A DNA stretch of 64,000 nucleotides, taken from Asterochloris sp. CNOR1 (Eukaryota; Chlorophyta; Trebouxiophyceae; Trebouxiales; Trebouxiaceae). This document shows, piece after piece, positions 24,401-36,400 of the stretch. The stretch is taken from positions 992,001 to 1,056,000 of the forward strand of contig OZ017754.1 of the NCBI GenBank assembly GCA_963969365.1, in the 5' to 3' direction. Numbering within the stretch: position 1 is the first letter of the stretch; each line of letters starts with the position of its first letter. The notes under the pieces are model-generated. The model worked only from the letters and a program-made list of their open reading frames with translations, had not been told where the DNA came from and did no database searches. The position numbers were made by a program, and so were the translations under genes.

Positions 24401-27400
24401 GGCTTGGTGAATGTCCGGATTTCAATGATGTCGTTTTTGTTCAGTGCATTCAAAGCCCTCTGCGCTGCCTCCAGCGTGGGCAGCACCTCATCCAGCTCGT
24501 GCCAAGCAGAGTCTGCAAAACGCAAGTAAAACTAATGTCAGTCAGGTTGTCCGAGCAGACGCCTGTGCAGCATCTCAATGCCAATGGTCAAGGCCGTCAG
24601 GGAGCTGCTGTGCATCAGCTTGGTGCTGGGGAACATCAGAACGTTGGGGAGGATCAAAAACAATTGAAAACAGAAGTCCCATGAGACACTGGGGCTGTGC
24701 CACCACATGGGCAGAAGCAGCCCACCTTTGAGGTTGGCAGTCTCAGCCCTCTGCAGCCCAGCTTTTGCCTCCTCTTGAGCCACGCTGCTGCGGATCTGCT
24801 GTGCTTCCTGGCCCTCCTTTGTCACCTGCTCGCAGAGGAAGCGCTTGAAGCCACCACCCGCATCATAGGTGGTCAGGGCCAACAGCCTAAGACTGACATC
24901 TGACAGCCGCCGCAGTATGTGGCGCACCATCTGCTTGTGATAGAAATTGTTGTTTGAGCAGAGCCAAGCTGCATCTGACGGCTGGCCTACCCAGCTGTAC
25001 CAGCTGCCACTCCAATGCTGCCGCCAGCAACAGTCATGCAGCTGCCCATGCTGACCGGCCACCTGGCTGCCAAGAGCGACATATGAACACAAGAGCTGCG
25101 CAGTGCCCGCAGTTTCCTGCTGCAGGTGGGTCGCGCCAGAGGGCAGGACACACCCTGCTGCAAAGCTTGCCAGGCCAGCTGTGAAGCCTGTGCCCCTCCA
25201 CCACTCAACAGGCTTCGGGCCCCTCAGCCAGAGAACGTCTCTACCTGCACCAGCAGCTGCTCGGTGGCTGCAGTCTTCTGCTGCAGGACAGGCTGCAGTG
25301 CTGTCAGCTCCCGTTGCATGGTGTCCACAGTCTCGTTGGTCTGACGCAGCTTGGTCAAACCATTGACAAGACGCTCTCTGTCTGCCCCCAAGCTGATCTG
25401 CTGCTGCTGCATGAGGCGGCCATATAGGCTTAGTAGGTCCAGGAAGCTGCGAGGAGTGATGTAAAACCTGCAGGGGTTGCATGGCAGAGTGACGATCCAC
25501 AGGGGTTTGAATAGAAGCTGCGACTGAGCCACAGGAGCTGGCTGCTCGAAGACAGCAGGTACCAAACTTGCTTGATGCAGAACCTGCAGGGCGCAAGCAA
25601 CAGAGCTGCAGAGGCAGATGTACATAACAATCAACTGAAGCCTTGAGTCAGATTGGTCTGCATTGGGCAAGCTGGATCACACCCTGGCCAAGTGCAAGGA
25701 CTGCAGAGGGTGTTTGCAAGGACAGCAGGCAGTCTGCCACAGGGTGGAGGCCGGTGGAGTGCATTTTTGTCCCCAACATGCTGGCAGCCGGAGCATATTT
25801 AGCAGCTGCATGACTGTAACCCAGGTAGGGATAACCCTACCTACGCCGCAGCTCTGCATAGAAGCGCTGCGCCATGTTGCCCACATCCCTGTGGATCTGC
25901 ATGGACAACTCTGCCACAGCACTGACGGCAGCTCCGGCTGACAGGCCGTCAACATCCGCAAGCATCTTGGTGCTCACAGACCTGCAGATAACCAGCTGCT
26001 TGAGGGGAGCAGCTTTGGCCTAGACCTTGGTGTGGGTTTCACCCCGCTGTACTTGCAGCACCACGGACAGTGCTTGTTGCAAGCTGTGTGCTGTGCAGCT
26101 GCTCTTACGACAGCCTGATCAGGCGTGTCTTGCGAGCCGAAGCGGCATAGCCGCAGGGAATCCTTCAGATGTCAAGTGAGCTTGCAAATGCCAGCCCATC
26201 TTAGCCTTGTATACAAGGCAAGCCTGACATCAGGCCGAGCTAGGGCTCACCTCAGAGCCTCTGCTGGCCAGTCCAGGAACCAGTCGATGGTGCAGCAATT
26301 GACCAGGGCAGGGAACTGGCGGCAACGCTGCCTGAAGGCTGGGCCCACGGGATTCATGCAAAGCACAATGTGCAATTGGGTCCTGACACGGGCCACAAAG
26401 GCAGCCCACAGACGATCCAGTGTTTCTGTGCCACCCTGCAAAGAACAAGGGCACCCTGCTGTTAGGCGCTGCCCCAAGCAAGCAAGAAGGATGTGCCTCA
26501 GTAGCCACCAATGCGCAACAGCAAACTTCTTGCTGCCAACAAAGCTTGCACGCTCTGTCAGCGCGAGGCTGAGAGGCAAGATTGTGTGCCATCGCCTTGA
26601 TTGCAACAACTATAACTTGCTGGGGCTACCTGGGAGCTGATTTGTTCGCGGCAGGCGCTGATGAGCTGCTCGCGCTCATCCTGGGCAAACATGCCTGCAC
26701 CAGCAGTGGTGCCCATCAGCTTCACAACAACGGGTCAGTGACACCATTCTACAGTGATCTTACTAAGCCTGCATGGACCAGCAGCAGAGTCGAGCCATTC
26801 TGATTGTAGCAGACAGTCAGCTTGCAGCAGGAGGTGTCTCTTGACCCACATCATCTGTCCAGGAGTACCCTGAGTATGCAGGTCCAGCCTGTGCGCAATG
26901 CTCAGCTCATCTCCGCTGACTTCATGCTCAAGCTCACCATGCACTTCCAGAGTAGCATGCCCGACACTGTTGCTGGGCTTGGCACTAAGTGAGTCCAGGC
27001 CACTGCCGCTGAGCAGCACAGATGTCTAGGCAATTTAGCACACCTGCTCAGTTGCATCAAGCTCCTAAGCAACGGTTTTCACATCAGCTCTGCTCACCAG
27101 GTTTGACACCTCTCGAATACAACTCACCAGGTACGTCCCCAGAGTTAAGGATGTTGCTCACGTCCTCCACAAAGGATTCACACACAATCTGAGAGTCTGT
27201 CAAGATGAAGGCCACTTGCTTGCCCTCCACCCCGCACAGCCGGTACACCTTCTTGAGGTCGTCCCTGAAGTCTGACACGCCGTACCTGCCAGGCAATCCT
27301 GGGAAACCTAGTCATTGACTGCTGCCTGCTCAGCTGTAATGACTGCGAGGCACACCCAGCAGGTCAAGGCATTGTGCCTGCTGCGTACCCAGCTGCTGTG

Positions 27401-30400
27401 TCAGCGGATAGCTAGACATGCCCGGCACAGCGTGGGCAATTCCAGCTGCTGCCTGCTGAGCCTGGCTGTCTTGCGAAAGCTCACAGCAAGCAGCTTGTTA
27501 GTGATCACAGCTGTCGTCTGCTCGGCCAGATTGTCTTACGACCGGGATACACCAGTGCTGTCGACAGCTTTGGAGGCAGTCAAGGTAGTCCCTCCCAAGA
27601 CAATAAAGACCCGGCTTGGTAACGTGCACGTCGCACTACTACCGTGCCCTTCAGGCAGGTCTGTGCCTCAAAGCTGTCATGCACATTGCTGCAATGGGGT
27701 GCAAGATGCCAAAAGCAATCACCTCACCCTCTTGAGGGCTGGATCTGGAAGCAGTGGACCTCTGACAGGTGGGCAGCAAAGCGCGCCAGTGTCTGTTTGC
27801 CGCTGCCACCCACGCCCACCAGCAGCGCGTTACCCTGAGGCTGGCGCAAAACGCGGCACAAGGCAGACACATGCTCCACAAATTGTCTGAAAAAGACTGC
27901 AGGGCAGGTGGCACTCGAGGTTGCCATGTGTGTTCCTGGCAGCCATATTGCTGTGATTCTTGCGAAAGGGTATGTTCTGCAGAGGCCAGGCTGCACTGGA
28001 GGTGCCCACAACCCCAGCTTGCGGCAGGTTGGTGCAAGCTTGTGGAAAAACACATCTAACCTTTCGGCAGGCAGTCAGTGCACAGCAGCTGGGGCACTTC
28101 TCTCACCAAGACTGAGACTGCTGTTCTGCTTGGCATTGAAGTCATCCAGGCTGGAGGCCAGCTTGGTCATCAGTTTGTCCTGGTCAAGCTGCACCTGCGA
28201 ATTGCAAAATGCTGGGGATGTTCTCTCAGATCAAGATTGGAGGTCGGGCAGGGTGGGCACTACAGGCTCGTCATGCAAACACTGCTCCAGACCTTCCCAT
28301 GCACATTAGTTGAATGACTAGCCGTGGGCACTGATGTGAACAAATGCCTACCTGCTCGTACACCCTAGCATCTGCAGGGACCTCTTGGCGTAGCCAGTCT
28401 CCAAACAGGATGGAGCTGCCGTCAAACACTTCCTGCAGCACACAGTCAAACACATGAATTGGCAGACTAGATCATTTGCCTGAATGCAGCTTTGTACTTT
28501 GCTCAGATGCTTCTGGGTTAGACGGCAGACGTCTCCCCAGCAGCTTCACCACATGCAGCTAAATTGGCCAGACTACAGCTAAATTGGCCAGATCAAGCCC
28601 CGGCAGGTCGTGCCGGGTTGTGCTTGACCAGGGTGCAGTTCCCAGCTTGTCAAGCCAGATAAGATAGTCTGCTCAGCCGTGATCGCAGGAAGTCTTAAGG
28701 TCCAAGTCACATCAAAGAGTGCTTCTCACTCATGGTGCAGGGCATGCCTGATTAAGCTTCCTGCTGCCCACCTCATAGTCCTGGGTCACATCAAAGCGAG
28801 CCTTGAGCATACTGTGCAGGGCATGCTTGACCAGGCTGCGGTCCTCAGCATCCACCAGACGATCATGGAATACCCGCAGGTTCTCATGCGTCCATAGCCG
28901 CGTCAGCACTATCTTGGCATCAGGGCACTGCAGTCGCACAAGTATTCTGCAGTGTATGTTCTCTAAAGTCTCGGCATGTATACATGAGAAGGCCAGAGCT
29001 GCCTTGGGCTGCGTCGCTCAACGAGGCTCTGCTTAAAGCGCTGATCCCTGCTATTGATTGCCTTGTACATGTGATTGAAGCTTGGACACAGCAGACGGCA
29101 GTGGGCTCTGCTGCAACAGATGCTAAATTGCCACTGGTGATGCTGCTGCGGGTAACAGTGTTCTATTATGTCAGCAATCACTCTTACTTGAGGATGACAA
29201 AACGCACCAAGTCATGCCATTCTCCCTCTGTACCTGTTTTGCACGAATCATGAGGATCCCCTGAAACACTCTGCTCAGATCCCGCAGGTTGAACAGGTAG
29301 TGGCTCTTAGTGGGGGTGGGCAGCAGCTGCTGACTAACCTGCAGGCAGCCAGCACTGTGATACAAGACCTGCATGAACACAATGGACGGGATGTCTGGTC
29401 TCACTGCTCAGTCAGACATGCATGCAGGCACTGTTCTGGCGATGCTGCAACTGCGGTCACCCAGGACAGACTCGCTTGCACTACGCTGCAAATGCGTGAA
29501 AGCATCGTTGAGCAAGGTCTGCAGGGTCGCCAAAACATACAGATCCACAATTCGCAGTGGGCCAGCTTTACAGTCATGGCATGCAGCTCACAGCAGTGCT
29601 GTGACGGAGCTGGCTTCATCATGGCAAAGCCTCACTGCGAGGTCCACCTCAACGCTGCTGTGCTTTGAGAGTTTGAAGGTGCGCTGAGTCATGGCAAGAG
29701 CTTAACAAGCCATGCACGCCACAAGCTCACCATGAGGTACAGCCCTATGCTGCTGTTCACCCTGGCCTTCAGCAGGACTCAGCTGAGGACTGGCCATTGT
29801 CTTTCCAAGCCACAGGCTCACTGTGAGTCGGTGTCCACCACAGACTTGGGCAGCAATCAGCTGAAAACCAGTGATAGTTCATTTAGCCTGAGGCTCACTG
29901 TGAACCCCAGCAATGCTTTCTGTCCAACCTGGGTCTGAGCAGCCCTCACTTGAGGACTCACAACATGTCATCACAGCAAGTTCAGGACGCAGGCTCTCTT
30001 TTAAGGCAGGGCTGCACATAGCTACTCACCACGAGCTTGGCCAACGCTCAGCTGACACATGAGTGAAACGTTCCTTAGGGCTGCAGGCTCACCGTGAGGT
30101 AGAGCTCTACACTGCTGTCCACCATGGGCTTGAGCAGACGTCGCCGCAGGTCAAGGCTGGTGCTGGGGAACTGGTGGTCGAAGTGCCCGCCCAGAATGGA
30201 CGAAAAGATGAGGCGCATGGACGTCTGCAGCAGCGGGGAGCTGGCATGTCACGAGAGACACTCAACAAGACTGCAGGGTACAAGCAACAGGGAACATGGA
30301 ACACTGAGCTTGCTCCTTGCGGCATCTGAGGGGGTTGAGATGAAGGCGAGGCGCATGGAGGGCTGCAGCTACAAGCATCAGCTGGCGCAGGTTGCAGCAG

Positions 30401-33400
30401 GAGATACACCGAAAGAGTAGGCCAAAGCATGAAGCGCATGGACAGCAAGATTTGATGGCAAGCTTGCCCAGCGTCAGCAGAAGGCATGCATGCAGGCCTG
30501 CCTCAATGAGTGGCACGCTGCAATCTATCCTCACAAGAGCAGGGACCTCTGGCTGCGAGGAGATGCAGCTGGCCTCCTCATGCTGTGCTGTGCAGGAGGA
30601 GTACAAGCAAGAACAAGAGGGCAAGACACATGCTACATGTCCTGCAAAGCTTTGGTTGTCCAGCAAGGCTCGTGCCTTTGCAATTTATGCTACCCTGATG
30701 AGTCAGAGGCTGATCTGGCAGGAGCAAGCTGCCAACAGGCAACAGTTATCGCCAGCTGTTTTTACAGGCAGCAGCTACTTGAGGCTGCCCCAGGATGCCC
30801 AAACCTTGTTCAAGCCCACCTCAGAAGGCGGTGGCATGCACAGCACCAGGAAATGCCGCGTGAAACGCGCTGACATGTCCTGCCGTCCTCCTCCTGGCGG
30901 GGCGCAGGCAGCCAGCATGGTGACATCTACAATCTCCTTCCAGAACAGCTTGCCCCGGTCATAGAAGCCGCCGTGATCCTGCAGCAAAGCAATGAGGCCA
31001 GCATGCGGGCTCAGCGGTCTGCGTATGCAGGATGCTTTGTGTCAGATGCAGGTTCCCTCTAGTAACACCTATGCCGCATGATTTGCAGAATGCTTTGAAG
31101 TCTTCACAAGCCAGCACCGCACTGTGAGTATTCATCAGCAGGCCATAAGCAACCACACGGACACACACACACCTTTAGCTGCCAGAGCAGCTATCCAGTC
31201 ACGTTCAAAGCACAATGCAGCCGTGTTGTGCCACGTGAGCACACACCCACCTGCAGCTGTCGCAGCAGCTCCACAGCTGGCTGCGCTCCATAGACCTCCT
31301 TAGCAGGCATACTGACATCGTCCACAAAGAGCAGCAGGCGTTTGCCCAGGGGAGCCCCAAATCTGCAGCGTGAGCTGGTTGGCTTGCCAAGAGCATCAGA
31401 TATGACAAGGTGAATGCAGAGACCTGCGTCTGCGCAAAACATTTCTGTGTCTGCACAGTCTTCAGCTGGCTTATGCTGTCAACTAGAGTTCGATACAACA
31501 CAGAGCACGCGCGATTTTGGAACCCGAGATGCGCGATCAGGTGCAAGATGCGACAGCAGATGCGTAACAAACAATGGTGAGGTCTGATGCCTGCTGGCCG
31601 TATACTGCTGATGGTTTGGCCTTACACATGCCTGTGTCTGCAAGTACCAGTGAGACCCATTGCTGACTTTGCCATGTGTTTGCCACTCTAAACATGGCAG
31701 CACGACAGCTTGCACCTGTTTTTGCGCAGCTTCTCCAAGCGGCCCTCAATGATCTGCTGGGCTGCAGCGCTGGTGGTTTGGGCACTGTAATTGAGCATGA
31801 CAGGCACTGCCTGTCCGCCTGCGTCCTGCTGGCGCAGCACGCTCTGGACCAGGGCAGTCTTGCCCACTCCAGTGCCACCTGCCAGGGCAGATCGAAGGAC
31901 TTCGATATCTTGCAAGCATGATTCGCAACAGCAACACGCTCTGCATCAGCGCAGTTCTGCCAGATGTCAGTACAATTGACATGCCAGAGAAGCTCACCAC
32001 ACGCACACACAAGGTGGCTGGCTGGCTGACCACCACAACTTGCCAGGAAGCAGCCTGCGAATTGACCCAGTGACCTGTGATCATCACAGGCTGCTGTGCG
32101 CCTGTGAGCAGGAGAGGCACCCGCAGCTCTGGTGCAGCCTGCGCTGTACTGGAGAGACCCAGTTGGGAGGCAGAGCAGCCTACCTGTGAGCAGCACAGGC
32201 TGCTGCACCTCCAGCGCGGCCTGCAGCAGCCAGCTGAAGCGCGTGGTGTCCACAGTGGGCACCTGGATCTGGAAGTAGGGCTGCTGGGGGTCGTATTTGA
32301 AGGGCGGCACGACCTCCTCCCAGCTGCGGAGTGCAAAGTTCCTGCAAGGGGACGCAGGTGCAGGGGGACTGAGATGTTGCGGCCCTGCGTGAGGTATCCC
32401 CTGCCTGCAGAAGCCTGCAGCAAGCAGGCTTCCTGCAGGCTGAGGCAGGCAGTATGAGAGCAACACGCCCCGTACAGACAGGACCAGCTCTCCCTGAAGC
32501 TGCAGATGCACATGTCCTCTCCAGGGACAGGCTGGAGGTGGACTGGATGGCAGAATTCCTCAAGTTGAGGTACTGCGGCAGCGCACAGATCCTGCAGGAT
32601 CCCCATGTCCCAAGTCTGTGCCAGGTGCAGCATGCAGGCAACCCCTTGCAGCAGTGCTGCTGTGCAGGACAATAAGGCTTTGCACACTAGCTTGCTGTTC
32701 CATGCTAGCGAGCAGTACAGAGCTGCATGGCCAGACGGACCCCCTGCCAACAGGTTCAGCGTCGGTGGGCCCAACTGCTGCAGGCATGTATGAGGCAGCA
32801 GCAACACCTGCCCGGCCCCGTTGACTTCGAATGCAGCCAGTCACCTCACCTGTCTGGGTCACAGTAGTAGTCATGCACCAACCCTGCGCCTGGAGGGTAG
32901 TTGGCCACTCCTTGGAAGGCGTCCCTGACAAACTTGTCAAAGGGGTCCCTGCAAATGGGAGCAAAGTCCTACTGCATGCCTTCATTCCACAGCAGGTGTT
33001 GCCTGCCTTGCTCCCAGGTGGGACTTGAGTCAGTCAGCCCCCAAGAAAGGGCAGCTTGCCAAGAAGCGATCTGGCCGCAGGCAGCCTTCAAAGGAGAGCT
33101 TGACAACCTCGTCACGATTGCTCGACAGCATGGCAAGTGACAGGCAGCAACCGGGGACCAACCTGCTGGCAGCTTCCAGCGTGCCGCCAAGCGCCCAGAC
33201 ATAGCAGAAGGCAAAAAGATTCTGCAGCGCGTGTTTGGTGCTGTCTGTGAAGGGCGCCAAAATGCCCGAGAAGCGGGCTGGCATTAGGACGGCCTGCAAC
33301 ACCAGGTGGAGAATGCTGCAAATTTGTTGCAGCCCCCCACTTTTCCTGCTGACATGCAGCCCTCAACCTCTGGCCCACCTAGACTGCAGGAGCCTGACAG

Positions 33401-36400
33401 CACAATGAGGCACCTGCACGAGATGCTATTCATGAGGGCAGACGAACAGCGTACATAGTTTGAGTGCCAGCGCCTTTCGAGTGCTCTACAAAGCCTACTG
33501 GCTGCATCGTCAGCGACATTACCAGGGTGGCTGTCATGACTGCCCCACCTGCAAGAGTCTGCTGAGCGAGGCAACTTGGCTGAGCTCGGGGGTGGGCATG
33601 ATCTGTGCACAGCGGCCCCGCACAAAGGCCAGGCCGCGGTCAACGTACTGGTCAAAGAGGCCCCACAAGAAGTCAGCATCGTCAGGCTGCAGCTCCACTA
33701 CCTGCTGCGGCGTGCTGAGCAGCTGGGGCAGCCTGGCCAGCCAGGATCTGTGGGCAGAGACACAGGCAGGTGGCCTCAGCAGGCATCGCCCAGTCCGCAA
33801 CAGCAGTGGGCACATCCCAGGAATCGCAGTCAAACAGGTTTACATGAGTCGCAGGCAGCCATCAGCAGCACTCGCGGCCACAGCTTGCTCACTCTCAGCT
33901 GGCCATCTCGCAAGCCGGCTGAGCATCAGGCTGAGACACATCTGAAGAAGCTCCTGCCTGCTGATGGCAACATCAGCCTGGGTGCTGATTGAAGATATGC
34001 AGGACGCCTGATGTGCAGCTGCCAGCCAATGCCAGCCGCCAGCATGCCGACCATTTCGAAAGATGAATGCCATCACTGGCTGGTCTCAGCACGGTGGCAT
34101 GCCAGGAGCTCACCGTATGTATGGCTGCCACCCCAGGTCGCTTGGTGGCATGTAGACCATCCCACAGCGCGAGACTGTCGCCGGGGAAGCCTGGGTCAGG
34201 TCACCCACCTCGAACAGGATGCGCATGGTGCCAGCATTGAGTTTGAGGCGCTCTCCATTGGGCAGACACAGCAAGCAATTGTCGTCCAGCACCTGCAAGG
34301 GGACTCACCTGTTGAAGCTTGCTGTAGCAAAAGGCAGGCCAGTGCACTGCACCCAACTGCACAGTGAGCAGATGGGCAGCAGCTACTCCCACGAGTTCTC
34401 TGTGTCTCAAAAACCAGCGTCAAACCGGCATGAAAATGCCAAAGTTACATAAGCAGAGGGCAGGACAGATGGACGGATGCCCATGCAGCAGCCATCAGCA
34501 CAACCAACTGATAGCATGACCAGGCCCACCGTGTTCATGTTCTCCACCCAGACAGCGTCCACAGGGCCATCAAAGACAACCCATTTATGGCCAGGCCCCT
34601 CATCTGACACGGCGCCGCGAATGAGTACGGAAGCGATGCCATCACGCCACTCGTTTGTGACTGCGTTGTACTCCCCAAACAGCTCTCCCAGGCTGATGCT
34701 TTTAGGGTTGAGGGTCAGTGTCTGGACGGACTGGTACCCGCTTGTTGAGTCCTGCTGGCGGGCCAGCAGGCACAACGCATCGCGCAACATGCTGCAACAC
34801 TGCGTCTTACCACCGCCTGCAGAGGGCAGGTGTGTCTCCAATGACAGGGCATGCAGGCCGGCTTGCTGCCCAGCAGCCACTGCAAGCAGGGCTGCATGAG
34901 CCGCATGACACTTCCAGGCCAGTAGTTGGGCACAGCCTTGTCCTGCCATCATCCAAGACAGTCTGATGCAGGCGGCTGTGAAGGTGCAGCAGGACATGAA
35001 AGCATGACAGCACCCACTCTCTCTCACCTGTTGGCCCAATGAGCATGACTCCAAAGCGCACACCCAAGGTCTCATGCAGCTGCAGACACTTGTGCACAAA
35101 TCGCGCAACAGGCTGCAGTCCAGCTGCCACGCAGCTGAGCTCCACAGCAGCCTGCAGCTCCCCATGCTCCTGCAGTGCAGAACCCACTATGCTTCCCGCC
35201 AGGTGTGTTGTCATGCACACTCGGCTTGTAAAGCAGGCAGTGCAGCACAAAATGCTGCTTATGATGGGTCACCGCACCGGGTCTGGCACCGACAGCTGCG
35301 GAAATAGGTCTGAGACAATGGCCTGGAATAGCACAGCGTCTTCACTCAGGAACTTGGGCATGTTGCTGTCCCGCATGGCCCAGATGAGCACCAGCTCCTC
35401 AGAGGCACCTACATGGGGCATAGGCTGTCAGGCTGGTGCACAGCACTTGACATGGTGGATAGCTGCAAGAGGAACACTTTCATGCACTGCTGCCAGACAG
35501 TACAAAGCCACACAGCTCAGAACCACAAGCATGTGCTGGTAACATCTGCCATTGCCACATCATGATATGTGCAGCAATCAGCTCCATGGGTGCCAGCAGT
35601 TCAGTCAGCTTGCTCCTCCGCAGGCTGCCAGCCATGATGAGCACTGCCATTAGAGCCAAGCAAGCAGAACAGGGCCGCTTGTCTTCCCCGCCCACAGGCT
35701 GCCAGCATGGCCAGTGGACCCGTGGCCCCACACCGCAAGTTTGCATAATGCAGTGCCCACCTAGCTTGCTCCTCCGCAAGTTGCCAGCCATGGCCAGTAC
35801 AGACTTGAGTGCACGCATGCCAAAGTCATAGTGGTCCTGCTGGCTCAGCTGCTCGCTGGCCAGCCTGTACAATGCCACCATCTTCCGCGACAGTGCCTTG
35901 GCCTGCATGAACCCTGCAGAGCAAATGCTTCCAGTCAGGCAGTGCTGCATTGCGCATTTGCTTGACAACAAAGGACCAGTGCTCAGGGCGACACATGCCA
36001 GCACTCCTGCAAGTCTGACTGACTGTGCAGGCCAGCACCAGGGAGGCGGGCGCATGGGGATCACACTGCCCGCAGGGCATGTCCGCGCGGCAACTTAGTG
36101 TGGTTGCAAACTGTCTGCATAAGCAGATTGCACTTCTCAGCACAGTACTGAGGCCCACCTTCACTGAAGAGCATGACCTCTGCCACCAGGGCATAGTCAG
36201 GGATCATCATGGCCACAGGCCTGAAAAGAGCCTGCACAGATCATGCATGTTCCTTCATTACAGCAGCATCCTGGACTGAGCACAGTGCACACTGAAGCAG
36301 TGCTGAAGTGGCTTTCTGACTGACACACACTGCACGCAACCCAGCATTACCTTCAAATTGTCAGGCAGCTCCGTCCTGCCAGCATAGCCAGGATTCATGG

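Larger units (their letters stand above)
29234..32341 (-). other. Dynein AAA3
   Basis: Exons are 32341-32184, 31878-31716 ([12 protein letters not shown]), 31362-31251 ([11 protein letters not shown]), 30978-30820 ([14 protein letters not shown]), 30224-30093 and 29338-29234 ([20 protein letters not shown]). The introns around the last two exons hold the densest exon-echo arrays in the window. Confidence 0.88.

Noticed and set aside
24538-25596. 352-residue minus-strand ORF
   Set aside because: It contains one real dynein exon (24825-24726), but the rest reads through introns and through the stalk exon in the wrong frame.
29440-29560. Minus-strand stretch [18 protein letters not shown] as a dynein exon
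   Set aside because: Joining exon 30093 directly to 29338 reproduces the normal family spacing between VELY and LLPTP. The stretch is more likely another intronic echo or chance ORF.
31746-32807. 353-residue minus-strand ORF
   Set aside because: It overlaps dynein AAA3 exons in a different frame, while the conserved frame carries GGTGVGKT and the preceding block.
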